A stretch of 64,000 nucleotides of DNA from contig CP114118.1 of assembly GCA_029959195.1 (NCBI GenBank), forward strand, positions 1 through 64,000. The letters are read 5' to 3'. The stretch comes from Dictyophora rubrovolvata (lineage: Eukaryota > Basidiomycota > Agaricomycetes > Phallales > Phallaceae). The position numbers were made by a program, and so were the translations under genes. This document shows positions 44,982 through 58,201 of the stretch, piece by piece; positions within the stretch are counted from its first letter, which is position 1, and every line of letters starts with the position of its first letter. The notes under the pieces were generated by a model, which did no database searches, was not told the DNA's origin, and saw only the letters and a program-made list of their open reading frames with translations.

Positions 44982-47135
44982 GCTTTTAGGTGCTGGGCCG
45001 TCCTATACACGTTTGAGCGTTCGCTGTTACAAAGATGGAGCACACAAATGCTGTAAAACCAACCGTGATATAAATCCAAGGACAGTCTGAAAAGGAAGGC
45101 TTGCTCACGGACGATAGCGGGTTAGAAATATGTGAACAAAAGATGTAATCTGTACGTGCAGCGGTGAGGGAAAGGACCTGAGTTAATAGGCTTTTATAAA
45201 GGAGGCCATGAATTGGAGAAACAGGTGACACAGTTAGTCGCAGGTCTGAAAATTTGCTTCCGAGGTCGTGCCATCAGCTAGGCCGGAGCTGCCAGAGCTG
45301 CCCCTGAAAGCTTGAATATCGCAAAAGTTCCGTCGCTTGCCCGAGTTTTTAAATTTATTTTGGCAAGGCCGACCCGAGTAATCAGTTGTAATCAGTCTGA
45401 CCATCAAGTCTATTTCAAAGAAAATGCACCACTACATATTCACGTCCAAATTCATGTGCACTAGTTAACTTGAATGTACAACCGAGCTCTTTTCACCAGA
45501 ATTTCACGGTCTGTTTACGCGGACTTGATTTTTGTGAAGTGAAAATCCAAATGAAGAATGAATTCGAATGAACAGTGACGAAATCTTGCAGGATCGCGCA
45601 ATCCGGCCAAGAAAAGCTCTCGGCCAAAATTATCTCAAGAATGTCACGAGAATTCCATGACATCTGTATTTTGAAAGTTTAAAGGTTAAAATGTGCACGT
45701 GTGCAAGTGAGTACATACGTGCGTCGTAGGTATGCAAAGGAAGTCACTTCGATCCAGGGTCACCTAACCGAAGTCCATGGGCTTTAGTTTACTTAATTGA
45801 GTGGAGCCGACGTCAAGTGTACATATAAACACAACGTTGAAAAAAATCTCTGTGCTTTAGTGTAAATACAAAACTCCTACCCAGCCGGGCTTTCTGCGGC
45901 TAAGTAGGAGTCTAGTGTAAACATATTCATTTCTTGGAAATGGTAAGTATGTAGTCCATTCCCCGCATAAATTGACAGACTAACAAGTGGTGACCGGTGA
46001 CCGGCGACCCTTCGTCGAACTTTAACTAATCAAAACTAATCTCGGAATGTCCCATTGAAAGGGACGCCAAGTGCCTTGGACTTCGTGTCGTTTCTCGTCT
46101 ACATAACAAGAGAATTCAACTCCGAGTCTCGCACTTGTATTTAGATACAACACGTGAAAATGAAAATATTGGAAACCTCTAATATAATCTTTAAATGCTG
46201 TGACAAGTAAGGGCTACCAAACCAAGGACGGGGAAGTCTGGTCATGCGTTATGTCTGATCGATACACCTAACTTTCGGGCAGAAAGATCTCTCCTAGTTT
46301 TCTGTAGTGCTCTCGTCTTTGCCTCTACAGCGAGTAGGTTTTGTTACCCTCCCGCAGCAATGCGAGATATATTTGTAGGTTATATGTCCCGTTCTACTAG
46401 GGACAACGGAGGCGAACATGTTCATGGTCTAAGGAACTGATTGCGATTGTTATTGCATATGGGCAATAAAGTAAACGACGAGTCGTTTTCGACCATGTGT
46501 TATTCAGAAGAACTGGGAAACTAGTGTGCAAGGATCAAGGCCTCACTGCTATTGATTGAGGCTACCGTTTATGGGAAAAGAACCAGATATGCATTGTCAC
46601 ATATAATTACTTAGTGGTCGGGGAAAAAGAGAGTTGAAATGTTGTTTCCGCAGCTTCCTATTCTGACTGATAATTCCACGAAAGATTCAAGCAACCTAGC
46701 AGATGGTCTTACGTGCGCTGCAGAGGCTTCGTCGCAAACCGCAAACTGCAAACCGCAAATCGCAAATCGCCAGTCCGTCCATCAACTGACAGCGTTCGTC
46801 TTATCTAGCCTATAATACTAAGTAGCAACGCAGTATGTGACCATATTCCGGCTCGTGTCAATGCAGACAATCTACTTACCTGGCGATAAATACAGTTCGT
46901 TCGCTAAAAGCGTTACGATGAGGAAAAGAAGAGCACAGACAAAGAAGGAACAATGGCTACAAGAAGCTCATACTATAGTATGGTGGGCTGTGCTGTGCGT
47001 TGTCCGAAGTGCAGCTGTGCAGACTTACCAATGGGTAATTGAAATTCATGACTAAGCATTATATCTAGCCCACGGCTTGTCAAAGTTCTGTCTCTCGAAA
47101 AAACTCAGATACCCCCATAACAAAACTTTCGCGAA
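44982..47135. other. 2.1-kb intergenic region
   Basis: No gene recognised. Contains the foldback at 45873-45911 and a short heptamer-like run of GCAAACC/GCAAATC at about 46732-46769. Confidence 0.45.
45873..45911. other. Foldback hairpin flanked by 9-bp direct repeats
   Basis: ACTCCTAC (45873-45880) pairs with GTAGGAGT (45904-45911) and AGCCG with CGGCT inside, around a 9-nt loop. TAGTGTAAA occurs on each side (about 45858-45866 and 45913-45921). This could be a small foldback insertion with target duplication or a structured RNA end. Confidence 0.5.
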
Positions 47136-50100
47136 ATGGATCCCATCGTTGATCCAGAGACTATGGCCATCATAAAGCAGATTCTGTCTAATCTCATTTG
47201 CAATGATAACGAACTACGTTCCAGGTACGAGGATTTCCACACGCTGAAATCTCTTAGAAGGTTTTACCGAAACAGCATTTTTTATCATGTAGCGCAGAAC
47301 ATGCTGTCAATGAAAAACTCGCAGAAACACCAGAAATGTACTTGCTTGCGCTCGTGCAACTTGCTAGAACGGAACCCGATGAAGTGGTATAGAATCTCTC
47401 GCCATCTTGTGCCCTACCCTTCACTAACACAAGACATCAGATGCGTTCATTCTCGTTGGTCCTATTACGACGCATACTATTCAGAGCCTTACCTAACTCA
47501 CCATCTACATTTCGGTCTACGCGGATTACACTCTATGATCATCTTTCAGAACCGACTCGCACAACGTTGGAACGAGTTTTATTATCCGCTTTGTCCCATG
47601 AACCATCAAACTCAGTCAGGCCAAAACTAGCGGATACAATAACAGATCTCGCCACCGCATCCTTTGAACGCGGTCGACCGTGGCTTGCCCTCCAGGCTCA
47701 AACTTTCTCAGCTGCTCATGATGCCGATCCACGCCAGCGCGAAAGCTCATACCGCATTTTCAGCAATGCCCCGGCCCTGATGGGTGATCAACAAGTCGAC
47801 GCCATTGTCAGAGTTCTACAAAAGGGCTTACAAGATACCGAAAGTTTAGAGGTAAGTTTATGGGATTACAAATAGAAAGGAATTAACCTCGATCGAGGAT
47901 ACATACGCCAATCGAGGTTAAACGGATGTGATCTTCTCTTGGGGGCTTTTAATGACTGATACGCTTGCTTATCCATGTAGGTTAGACATGCCGCCCTCCG
48001 TGCCTCAGTTGCTTATCTGTCGTCTGCTCCCGCTCAAACCCAAGCGCAAGCTCAAGCACTAGTTTTTTACATGCTTGATACTCTTCCCTCCCTCCCATCG
48101 TCCCGTGCATCAGCCTTCATTCAAACAGTAACCACTCTGGCTTCTTCTCCATCTACAGCTCATCTGTTCGCACCCCATCTTCCTGCACTCCTCAACTACC
48201 TTCCTTCCCTTATGTTACCTCAGTGCAATGATCCTGGTCCAACGCCTACGGTCGGACGACCATTTCCTGCATCGGAAGCTTCATCAAATAATGGTGTGTC
48301 TAATGGCGGTCCCTCCACACCGACTCAGGGAACTGGTCGCTCTGCATTTGTTTTCCCGCCAATTCCAAAAGGCTCTCCATCAGGAGACGACTTGGAGCTG
48401 GAATATGAACAAGAGACGAGGAAAGCCGCTCTAGAATTGTTGGTTGGCCTTACGGAGGCTCGTCCTGGGATGGTCAAACGAGTCGAGGGTTGGGTAGCGC
48501 TCGGCGTGCGGGCGTGTTTGGAAGGGATGGGTGAAATCGGGGAAGATGAAGAAGGTGGTGGTGGCCACGGTCGTGGACTTAGGAAGCTAGATCAACAAGA
48601 ACGCGATCTCGTGACATGGTCAACTGCCGATGTGAGTGTTTGCTATCGCCTTAGAAGCTTTGCTTAACTACACCACATGCCTTCAGCCCGCTAATGATCC
48701 AACTGATGAGTTTTATCCGCAAGTGTTTGAAGAGTCTCTTGACAGGCTCGCTTGTGCTCTAGGCGGAAGAGCCTTGCTACCGCATGCGTTTCAGTCCGTA
48801 TCTACTTTCTCCTCTTAGGGACAGTCTAGTACTAACAACTTCACATCTTGCAGATATATTCCCGGGATGCTTAAATCACACGAATGGAGAATACGTCACG
48901 CAGGTCTCATCGCTATTGCTGTTGTCGGAGAAGGGACCCACAAGGTGAATACATTGCGATCATGTTTCAGGCAGACTGACCATTCTTTTCCAGGTTATGG
49001 CGAATGAATTATCAAATGTCGTAGGGTTGGTGTCTCCACTTCTTCAGCGTAACCATTGAAACATGTGTATACCAGTCTTATTCTTCCCATGTTTCATGAT
49101 CCACATCCGCGAGTACGCTGGGCGGCATGTCAATGTCTGTACGTTTGTTTCTTTATGTCGTCGAAATTAGTCCACGGAACTATGTTTTAGTGGTCAACTA
49201 TGCACAGATCTTGAGGTACTGAGCACTCTTAAGCTATCTATATATATGGTCTTTGACTTCACACAGGAGCTTCTTCAAGAGCGATTTCACAACGAGATCT
49301 TTTCGGTTCTCATACCCGCTTTAGAGGACCCAGAACCTCGGTGAGACGGCTGTTTTCCATCACTCTTCATGTAAGCCTAACCATGTTCGGTTACTAGTGT
49401 TCATGCCCACGCAGCCGCCGCGTTCATTAATGTATGCGAAGGTGTAGAACGACAACACATGCTACCCTATCTTGATGCAACCATACGCCGCTTGCTAGCG
49501 ATGTTACAACCCTCAAGTCATGCGTGGGTGCAGGAACAGGCTGTTACGACGCTCGCAATGGTAGCTGATGTTAGTGAAGACACTTTTCGCTCGGTTAGTT
49601 ACATCAGTTTTCCAAGTTTCATTTCATCGAAAGTAATCGCTTTTTATTCAGTACTATTCTTCGATTATGCCTCTTATGCTAAACGTTCTACGAAATGCAC
49701 ATGGCCCTGAACATCACAAGTTGAGATGCAAGGCTATGGAATGTGCAGGGCTTATAGGTAAGTTGTATATGTTGTTCTTTTACGTCGACCCTCACAGTTA
49801 TAATGTCTTTCTCAGCGATTGCCGTAGGAAGGGAAACTTTCAGACCTGAGTCACAAGACTTGATCAACCTGCTTATGCAGCTGCAAAGTGAGCGACGATT
49901 GCAATATATCAACGGTCCCTTTATTCGGTCTTTCATACGCATCACTCTTTGCAGATGGACCTATAGATCCTGATGACACCATGCTTCCTCAATATCTTAG
50001 TGCTACCTGGGCAAAAGTATGCCAAGCAATGGGTCCCGAATTTGAACCTTACCTGCCAATCGTGATGCCACCACTGCTAAAGAGCGCTGCTTTAAAAGCC

Positions 50101-50954
50101 GATGTTTCGATTCTCGGTAAGTTCTCATTTGAAAACATCGTCCTGAGATACTAATTGTACTTCCACTCTGTACTTCCACTCCTTCGCTCGTCCAGACTCT
50201 GATGATGATGGTGCCATACAAGAAAAGGACGGTTATGAGACGGTAGACGTGGAAGGTCAACAAGTTGGTATCAAAACGGCTAGTATAGAAGAAAAATGCC
50301 GCGCTTTCGAAATGTTGGTTGTACATTGTTCAACAATGGGAGTCAAGTTCGCACCTTGGCTACCGCAGGTCTTGCAATTGGTAATACCTGGATTGAGCTT
50401 TATATTCCATGACGGAGTTCGAGAAGCTGCAGCCCTGTACGTTGTTCGAGATCGTATTCAGAACTCAAAACCATGGGAAGGTACTGACTATGTTATAATG
50501 CAGGTTAATCCCGATGCTACTCGTCTGTGGCAAAAAAAGCGGGACGCTACTTCCCGAAACGCTCGATTCCATTTTCACGCCATTGGTTACGACAATCGGG
50601 AATGAAGATGATCCGTCATTCCTGGCATCGCTTTACAAATGCTTTACTGACTCCACCCGAGTCGTTGGAAAAGAATCGCTTCCGCCAGCCATATATGATG
50701 CTCTTATCAAAGCTACACAAAATCAGCTTCAAATGCTAGCCCAAAAACGCAAAAAACGTTCCGAGAGGCCACAGCGAGAACTCCTAGAAGAAAAGGACGA
50801 TTTAATACTCGTCGAAGATTTGGAGGATTTCGCGTTTGAAGAAATGGCAAAAATGTTACAGTTCTTCGACAATGCACATCCATTACTTTTTGCTATTGGA
50901 AGTTTGAAGGAGTTAGGACTAAGGAGGGATTTGTGGGATAATGAAGGTGACTGA
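47136..50954 (+). CDS. KAP123: Importin beta, Kap123/IPO4-5 type, 954 aa, C-terminally short
   Basis: Sixteen exons (47136-47224, 47293-47386, 47441-47851, 47981-48631, 48687-48793, 48854-48944, 48994-49025, 49076-49138, 49191-49215, 49267-49340, 49398-49593, 49652-49757, 49816-49887, 49955-50116, 50196-50436, 50504-50954) sum to 2865 nt. It carries ribosomal proteins and histones into the nucleus. HEAT-repeat signatures are clear: EKLAETPEMYLLALVQL, MRSFSLVLLRRI, FHDPHPRVRWAACQCLGQL, VHAHAAAAFINVCEG, the acidic loop DSDDDGAIQEKDGYETVDVE and FHDGVREAAAL. A Ser/Pro/Gly-rich insert lies at about residues 260-300. The frame stops soon after HPLLFAIGSLKELG. Kap123 proteins normally go on for roughly 200 or more residues (the last HEAT repeats), and no such exons follow before the next gene at 51150. 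Confidence 0.9.
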
Positions 50955-51149
50955 TTGGATTAGTTGATGCATTTCTCCTTCCCTCTTATTTGCTCTGTTG
51001 TTGTTACCCTGCTGTCCGTAGTACGATTAGATTTGGATTTTGGGATTATGTAATTTTGTAATGACGTCATCGTATATATAGCATGTGATCATCATCGTCC
51101 GGTTTGCTTTCCGGAGTTCGCGCCAGCCCTGCCATGGTGCACGAGTGCC

Positions 51150-53530
51150 ATGGACGACCGAGATACCGACTTGGTCCTAATAGACAGACCCTCTGAGGCG
51201 TCTGACAATATATATGGTTCTGATTGTATGTTCGTTTGTTGAGTCCTCTTCTTTTCTTCTGACACTGAGATCTTGCTTGCCCTTCTGTAAATGTTCTAGA
51301 CGTTCCGCACTTCAAATTTGCAGAGTATAGATTGGCAACAGACAGGTTAAAGGAACGATTGAATATGTTGAATAAAGATCGAACCAATGTCAATAAAGGG
51401 GCCGATAAGAACATTGGCGTATTGGCCAAAATGCTTGAAATGCCTTTGGACATATTTTGCGAGGTATGTACCACGAGAGGGATTGTATCGTGTACTGCCA
51501 CTTACCTCTTTTGAACATTGTGACCAGATCAGCATTCACCTCGAACCCTACGACCTTCTCAACCTTGCAAGATCGACAAGGGTACTGAACGGGTGGCTCA
51601 TGTCGCGGGAATCACGGCCCATCTGGCGAATGGCTCGGACTTACTACCCTGGTCTTCCCGAATGTCCCTCTGACCTAAGTGAGCCAGCTTACGCTAGGCT
51701 GTTGTTCGAAACCGATTGTTGTCACGTGGGTTGTTTGTGTCCAACGACGTTCAACAGACGAGCTGGAGCACTTGCTTTTTTTTATACTTAGGCTTGCTTG
51801 GAACCACGGAATACCAGGCCGTATTTTGCACTGCGCGCTCGGCTTTGTTATATATGTTGCACGACTACGTGAGTTTCTGGAATAGTTGATTATTGATCCG
51901 CACAATCATGATTGCGCCCTCAGCGTCATCAAAGGCTATGAATTAATGAGTAAAGTCCCCGGTCTTCAAGGCGTCTTTCTTCAATGTGTGCCCTGTCTTG
52001 TATGTGAGTAATGTCCACAGGTTATCTTATGCAGCTGGTTTATGTCAGCTCCTTTGCTCCATCATCGCCCAATCTCCCAAGAAGAATTCTATATCGAACG
52101 GACTAAAGCTATCAGTGCCAAGTTTTATGCCCGATATCCTGAGATGAGAAAAGAAGAGGATTACTTCGTGAGAAGAAAGGCCTATATGGAATTTGTAGAA
52201 GCAAACAAGATCTCAATGGAAGCTATCTCAAAGGTATAGACATATGTTATATGTAATATCGAGTCTGTGTTTCACCTAGTTTATTCGTTCAGCATGTGGC
52301 TGAAGTGGACCAATGGCTAGTCACCTATCGACAAATGAAGATGATGGAGGCCAATTCGGCTGTTCTGCGCCATCAGCTTAGGTTCACTGATTATTAATTC
52401 TTAAAGCTTGTTTCCTTATTCTTTGTTCGTTTGCGTTTTAGATTGCACAATAAACTTGTCGAAATGGGATATAGCACCGAAGACTTTCCGGGAGACTGGG
52501 ACACTGAATGGGAAGATATCATGGAAAACCCTCACATGTTCTCAGCTGAAAGTGAAGTCCCTTCCTCACAGTATTCCGCGCAAACACTAGAGGCAGCCTA
52601 ACGATTTTACAGCTTCAGATTCCATAATCAAGACACTGGAAGCGTGTATACAAAGAGAGAAAGAGCGACGCGAAGCTGACGAGGCAGATATCCGACGATC
52701 AATGCGTGAAAATGAAGTCATGAGCTTCATACCTACGTTGGAAATGCCACCGTGGATGAATCGAGTCGATATCTTTCAGTTACCCACTATCCAAGAGTTG
52801 CTACAACAGAATGATTTCAGCATGCCAGTCACTCAAAAAGATTGGCATAATGTAACACCTCGTATCCTGCAGGAGATTAATTCATATACCACTCAGATAC
52901 AAGAAAGGCTTTTCGAATTCATTACTCCAGATATTAACACTGAAGACTCCTCTAGTACGAAAAATATTCGAAACGCAGTGGTAACAACAGACAATCTCAT
53001 GGCAATGTTGAATGCACCTACGACCTTTTTTAGATGCAAATGTTGCTCAGGCTCTTTGCTGCGGTACCCTATGCTTCTTAGCCATACTGGCCACGCATCA
53101 ACGAAAGTGGTTGTTGATCAACGATTAAGGTTCGATAATGACGCAACTACGATCGCAAAGTCCCTTTTTGAGAACCTCGGTTCTCCCGCACAAAGCTTAG
53201 ACGAAGTCAAATTTCAATGTCTTCGGTGCGCAAAAAACTTAATACCACCTCTTTCTTGGGATGACCTTGTAAGTTCTCTTCGAGGGAACAGGCAGCTGTT
53301 AACCTTCAATCATTTCCTAGGTACATCATTTCGTTGTCAAACAATATGAATACCGCAAAGCCAATACGGAATGGCATAACAAACCTTATATGCAAGATTT
53401 ATACGACGACCATGCGCTGACTGCCAGTAGAGCAATTCCTATTGCTGTTTTGACAAAGAGCCAAGCCGAAATGCTGAGCTCAAAGACGGCAGGAAGAAGA
53501 TTTGCAAAATTTCGTTTACCTTTCAATTGA
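51150..53530 (+). CDS. F-box protein, 614 aa
   Basis: Ten exons (51150-51225, 51300-51463, 51528-51725, 51792-51868, 51924-52003, 52049-52233, 52293-52381, 52442-52551, 52613-53268, 53321-53530) sum to 1845 nt. An F-box is visible at about residues 70-120: LEMPLDIFCEISIHLEPYDL, LNLARSTRVLNGWLMSR and IWRMARTYYPGLPECP. It is followed by a Cys-rich part (TDCCHACLEP, LCYICCTTT) that probably binds zinc, a charged helical middle, and a C-terminal region with FRCKCCSG and FQCLRC pairs. The F-box should link it to Skp1 and a cullin-1 ubiquitin ligase. This domain plan is one of the expanded F-box families of Agaricomycetes, whose targets are unknown. The start is 195 bases after the importin stop. 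Confidence 0.85.
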
Positions 53531-54867
53531 TGGATGTTCAATGTCGTACTTATATCATTAGTTTTTTTAACTTATGTACCATGGAACTACACTTTGTCTT
53601 TGGCGAGCGGCTTGTCACTAGCACTAGTAAGCTAGATCGGCAAAACGAGCACCTATTAAATAGTCATGGTACAGTGCAGAACGTAGTAAAATTTAAAATC
53701 GTTCTGACGAGAGTCACGAGACATTTTCAGAGAATTTAAAAACCGGTATCGCAATTCAACTGCGTTATCGTGGTGGAGATGAGGATTCATAGTAATCATT
53801 TATAATATTATCATTGCAGAAGCGGTGCCTTTACAAGCAAAAATCAACTTGAATAAATTCTAACATCGATGAACATACTAGCGTTCGGGACACAACGGAT
53901 TATTTTATCGTTGATACCACTGAAGTAGATATTGTCGTCGTAGCCGAGTTACTAAGCGCGCCGCTGCGCTTCGAACTTTCAGTCACAATAGTTGGCCAGA
54001 AACCACTATTAGACGCATCCAACAATTTTCTTCGTGTTCGACGTAGGGTCCGCCGAAAGGTCCCTGGCTATACATTCCAAGAAGGATGAAAGCATATGGT
54101 TCCGATCCTGATGAACATCCAGGTACGAATCAGTTATGGAATTGACATAGATGTGCGTCTAGGCTTTGACAATCCAAGCTTCTCCAGATTCTATGTCCAT
54201 CTTTCTGATTGAAACATATGGGTCACCATTCAAAAATTTTGAATTTCCGATCTCGTCCGATAAAATCACTTGAGGTACCAATTCAAAGCAAACGCCACAG
54301 CCGTCAGCTGCTCTGAACAATCTACCAGGCGCGACTTTTCAATTGACAAGAAGGACGCAGAATATGATGCATCGCTATCAAGGGTCCATTTGGCAGGTCA
54401 GAATTTTTCTAATGATTAACTTTTCCTTGAGAGCTTGAGCTGCAACAATTGTGTCCTCTATAGTGCCAAGGGTGTAATATCTTTGTTTCTGGGGCGCGAT
54501 TCTCTCTCTTTTCTTCCCAGGAGCTGTAGTCATTAGGTTTTTTGGATAGTCTCATTAGAAAGCTTACCATCAACTGTACACCTTAATTATACGTCGTTTC
54601 TGCTTCCAAAGATCAACGCTTTGATTTCATTTAGGATAACGTGCGCTCCATGCGGAAACGGAGTTCCTTTGACACGGAATTATGGAAGACTCAAACCTTC
54701 AATATATCTCGAGTATATCCCAGCCCTCAGCTCTCCTATTATAACGTGCCTACGCCAAGCCTTCCCGTTTGAAAAAAACGACGAAAAAGAAACCCACTAT
54801 TCTAAAGAGTGGGGCTTTTCGCGAATACAACGAAGCTTCTAGTCTTCTGCTAGTTGTCCCACATACC
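53531..54867. other. Intergenic region with a possible minus-strand gene fragment
   Basis: No intact gene. On the minus strand about 54340-54165 reads RLFRAADGCGVCFELVPQ then DPYVSIRKMDIESGEAWIVK to a stop, with clear coding character, and a second piece lies near 53960-53880 (YDDNIYFSGINDK). These may be remnants of one gene that I do not recognise. Confidence 0.35.
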
Positions 54868-56775
54868 ATGCGACATTTTATTGTTTTTACCGTCATATTT
54901 GCTTCATCCATTCTTCCATTGGCTTATGCTTTAACACAAGTGGAATCCCAAAGTTCTTCTGGATTATTGATTAGTAGGGGACCTGATATGTATACAGCTG
55001 TGTGCCAAACTAACATAGTGTGTATTACAAGGTCCGCCGGGATTCTTCCCTTTGCCAACCCCAAGTGCTGCAAGTTCTAGACATGGAATTCGCCCACAAC
55101 CACAAGCTCAGGGATATAGTCTAAACTTAAGTAATATTCAGGGCGATATTCTGTAAGTCCATGTATACGATATAACTTGGTGTTTATCTTCTCTTTAGTA
55201 TTGGGATGACAAAGAAAACAGAATTATTCTATTTTTTTGGTATTCAATCGCCATCTGATTTCAAAGCCAAGCTTGCAACAGATATATACCCACTTATTAC
55301 TAGTACCGAAGAGATTTTAACTTCTCCCCCCTCTGCAGTTAATATTGCGTTCTCAAACAGTGGCTTGGAGTTACTGGGAATCACAAACTTTACTAGTCCC
55401 ACCGACCCCTTTACGGCAGGCCAAGCTAGCGACGCTGTCAATCTTGGTGATCCCTTGCCAATTGAGAATAACTGGGTCTCCGCATTCCTCGACACATCGG
55501 CTTTGCATGGCGTATTCTTGATCGGTGCTGAAAATATTACCGTTGTCAATCAAACATTAGACCAGATTACTTCGTCATTGAACGACTCCATCGTCGAGAT
55601 TTATCAATTGCAAGCTTCAGCTCGACCTGGTGATCAAGAGGGTCATGAACGTAAGTTATTTCGGTACACTTTTATGTTCATTTGATTTTTTACTTATTTA
55701 GATTTTGGTTACCTTGACGGTCTCAGTCAACCCGGTGTCGCGGGATTCACTACTGATCCCCCTGACGGACAAGTCATTATTCCTCCCGGAATCATCCTCG
55801 TTGGTGAGGAAGGCGATGTTCTTGATCGTCCTGCCTGGGCACAGGATGGTTCCTTCCTGGCATTTCGTCAACTGGAGCAGCTCGTTCCCGAGTTTAACAA
55901 ATTCCTAAATGATAATGCACTTATTATTCCCGGTATCACCAATACAACAGAGCAAGGAAGCGAGCTTCTCGCAGCTAGGATGATGGGTCGATGGAAAAGT
56001 GTAAGTTTAGGACGAATAGGCTTTAAACGTGTGTAATGAGATGGGTTTTTTAGGGCGCTCCGGTTGAGCTTTCTCCTTTGGCCGATAATATAACTCTAGC
56101 AGCCGATCCGAGTCTTAACAATGATTTCCAGTACACTCTTGCATCTGATAACTCTCTCTGTCCTTTCGTGTCTCATGTCAGGAAAATGTTTCCTCGTTCT
56201 GATTTGGATGAAACGACTGTTGACAACATTCACCGAATAATGCGGGCTAGTATACCGTATGGACCCGAACGTGATTGACTTTTGTTGATCTAATCTCATA
56301 ATGACACAGCTAAGAATTTTACTGTTCTCAGTTACCGACGAGGAGGTTGCCTCAAATACTACTATATTAGAACGTGGTCTGGCCTTTGGTGAATCACTTC
56401 AACCGAAAATTTTGTCTATTATCATGCTGATCTTTTGCAACAGTTTCTTATCAATCCAATATCGCTGCAGGTTTCAGCTTTCTGCAGCAGGACTGGTCCA
56501 ATAATCCAGCGTGAGTTGGTTTCCCTTCTCTTTGGTTCGTAAATGGTGTTTTCAAACATCAACACTTCAGATTCTTGGGACATCCTGGCTACCCAGAGCC
56601 CGGTTATGATCCTATTAGTGGCGCTAACTACGGGCAAGAACGGTTCGCACAAGGTCTCAACCCGATTAATCAGACCACCGATTTAATCATGCTCATGGAC
56701 TTCGTCACATCACGTGGAGGCGAGTATTTCTTTTCACCTTCCCTGTCGGCAATTTTGGGAGTCATCGCAGCATAA
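54868..56775 (+). CDS. DyP-type heme peroxidase, secreted, 507 aa
   Basis: Exons 54868-54973, 55032-55152, 55199-55650, 55702-56000, 56054-56270, 56332-56388, 56444-56510 and 56571-56775 sum to 1524 nt. A signal peptide (MRHFIVFTVIFASSILPLAYA) precedes the ferredoxin-like fold. NLSNIQGDILIGMTKKTELF is the standard N-terminal motif. HFGYLDGLSQPGV holds the GxxDG motif whose Asp is the acid-base residue, CPFVSHVRKMFPR holds the proximal heme His, and IMRASIPYGPE holds the distal Arg. DyPs oxidise dyes, phenols and lignin-like compounds with hydrogen peroxide. All key residues are kept, so the enzyme should be active. Confidence 0.95.
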
Positions 56776-57127
56776 GGTGGGTAATCCCGCTGCCACAAAA
56801 TATACGCGTTAGACGTTACATGGTTGTCTTTTCTATATGGGTTATAAGGTGGTAAAAATGGGTCATTTTATGTTTATATCTCATTGGGTCAAAGGTTCAA
56901 TTGAATCTATCTATTATATAGGAAGTCGTTATGTTAAATATGTAATGGGTCTGCCCAACTAGCTTTTGGAAATATTATAGCTAGAGCCTCTACAAAGCCT
57001 CTAAAAAGTTCCTGCAATTATTAATTTATTACTTAACGTATAACGTATTATGGTCACGTGACCGTAATGAAGTGTAATATTAATAACTTCACACATCCCC
57101 GTAACTGTCAGCTAAGGGTCGAGTTGG
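56776..57127. other. Intergenic region with a palindromic E-box
   Basis: GGTCACGTGACC, a 12-bp perfect palindrome, lies about 75 bases upstream of the methyltransferase start. Otherwise AT-rich. Confidence 0.5.
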
Positions 57128-58201
57128 ATGGAGGAACATCATAACGATGATGACATGGGTGATGACATGCTTACTTTGCCTCCTCTGACTTTGGCTGCAC
57201 TAGCCTCCTTTCTCGATGAACAGTCAGCAGATCAACAGGCCTTAGCTGACTTAAAAGTTGGTTCTTATGATTTCGGTGGCTCAAAGACACAAATTTATCA
57301 GGACAACGAGGAATCTACCCTTGAAGTGAAAGCATTGACGGTCGAAGAATCGTCATTGTCGAGAAGCAAACAGATGGTAACTTTGAAGGATTTCAAGCGC
57401 ATTTTCAAGTAATTATTTTTACAATCTTTAGAATCAACGTAATCTTTATTGTCGCATGACAGGGAAAACTGGCAACTTAGTCAGTTTTGGTATACTGAGG
57501 GTCAGTTGGTGTCCATTGTCGATCACTTGTAGATAAGAACTTGCCAACAGATACGGCTGACCAACTTGTTAAAGCGATTTCGAAACTCTCCAAACCAACC
57601 TCACGAATTGCATTCTTATGCTGTCCGACTGCGTATGTAGCTTATAAAGTAGGTAATCATGGACAGGTTACTAGTGCTGGTATATAAAAGTCGTCACCTC
57701 GTTAACTTTTGTATTAGGAAAAGGCAACCTGCCCATCTCAACAGCTGCGATTGCTTGAATATGACTCCCGACTCGCAATCTTCGGATTAAAAGATTTCGT
57801 TAGTTATGACTTGGACAAACCGCTATCTTTTCCATTGAGTTTTCGAGAAGAACTGCATCTCTCTCAGGATATTGTCGTCGTCGATCCGCCGTTTCATGCC
57901 AGAGTAAGTTTCTTTGAAGTTGAAGAAAGGATATGAATTGATCGTTATGTTTGTCAAGGCTTCACAGGAGAAGCTGGCGACTACAATAAGACATATTCTT
58001 GACCCGGAAGAGGGTGCTGTCGTACTACTAACAGGTACATCTCTAATCCCCGTGCTCGACGATGTATACCAAGGTTTGCCGAAGTTAGCAAGGAAAAATA
58101 TTGCTATTAGGCATGATGGCTTGGAAACGCCATATGGATGCTGGGTGGGCAAAATCAACGAAAATAAGGATTCAAGTGGTTTTGGCGAAGCTTCGGAGTA
58201 A
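57128..58201 (+). CDS. EFM5: Efm5/EEF1AKMT1-type protein lysine methyltransferase, 281 aa
   Basis: Exons 57128-57408, 57463-57500, 57551-57648, 57718-57903 and 57959-58201 sum to 846 nt. The N-terminal part has LTLAALASFLDEQ. Then come NWQLSQFWYTEDTADQLVKA, IAFLCCPTAYVAYK, LLEYDSRLAIFG with the acidic SAM-binding EYD, and DIVVVDPPFHA with the catalytic DPPF motif. EEGAVVLLTGTSLIPVLDD follows. This is the family that methylates Lys79 of elongation factor eEF1A, formerly annotated as N6-adenine methyltransferases because of DPPF. It should be cytosolic and SAM-dependent. The C-terminal end (GCWVGKINENKD) differs from the usual short Trp-rich ending. Confidence 0.88.
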
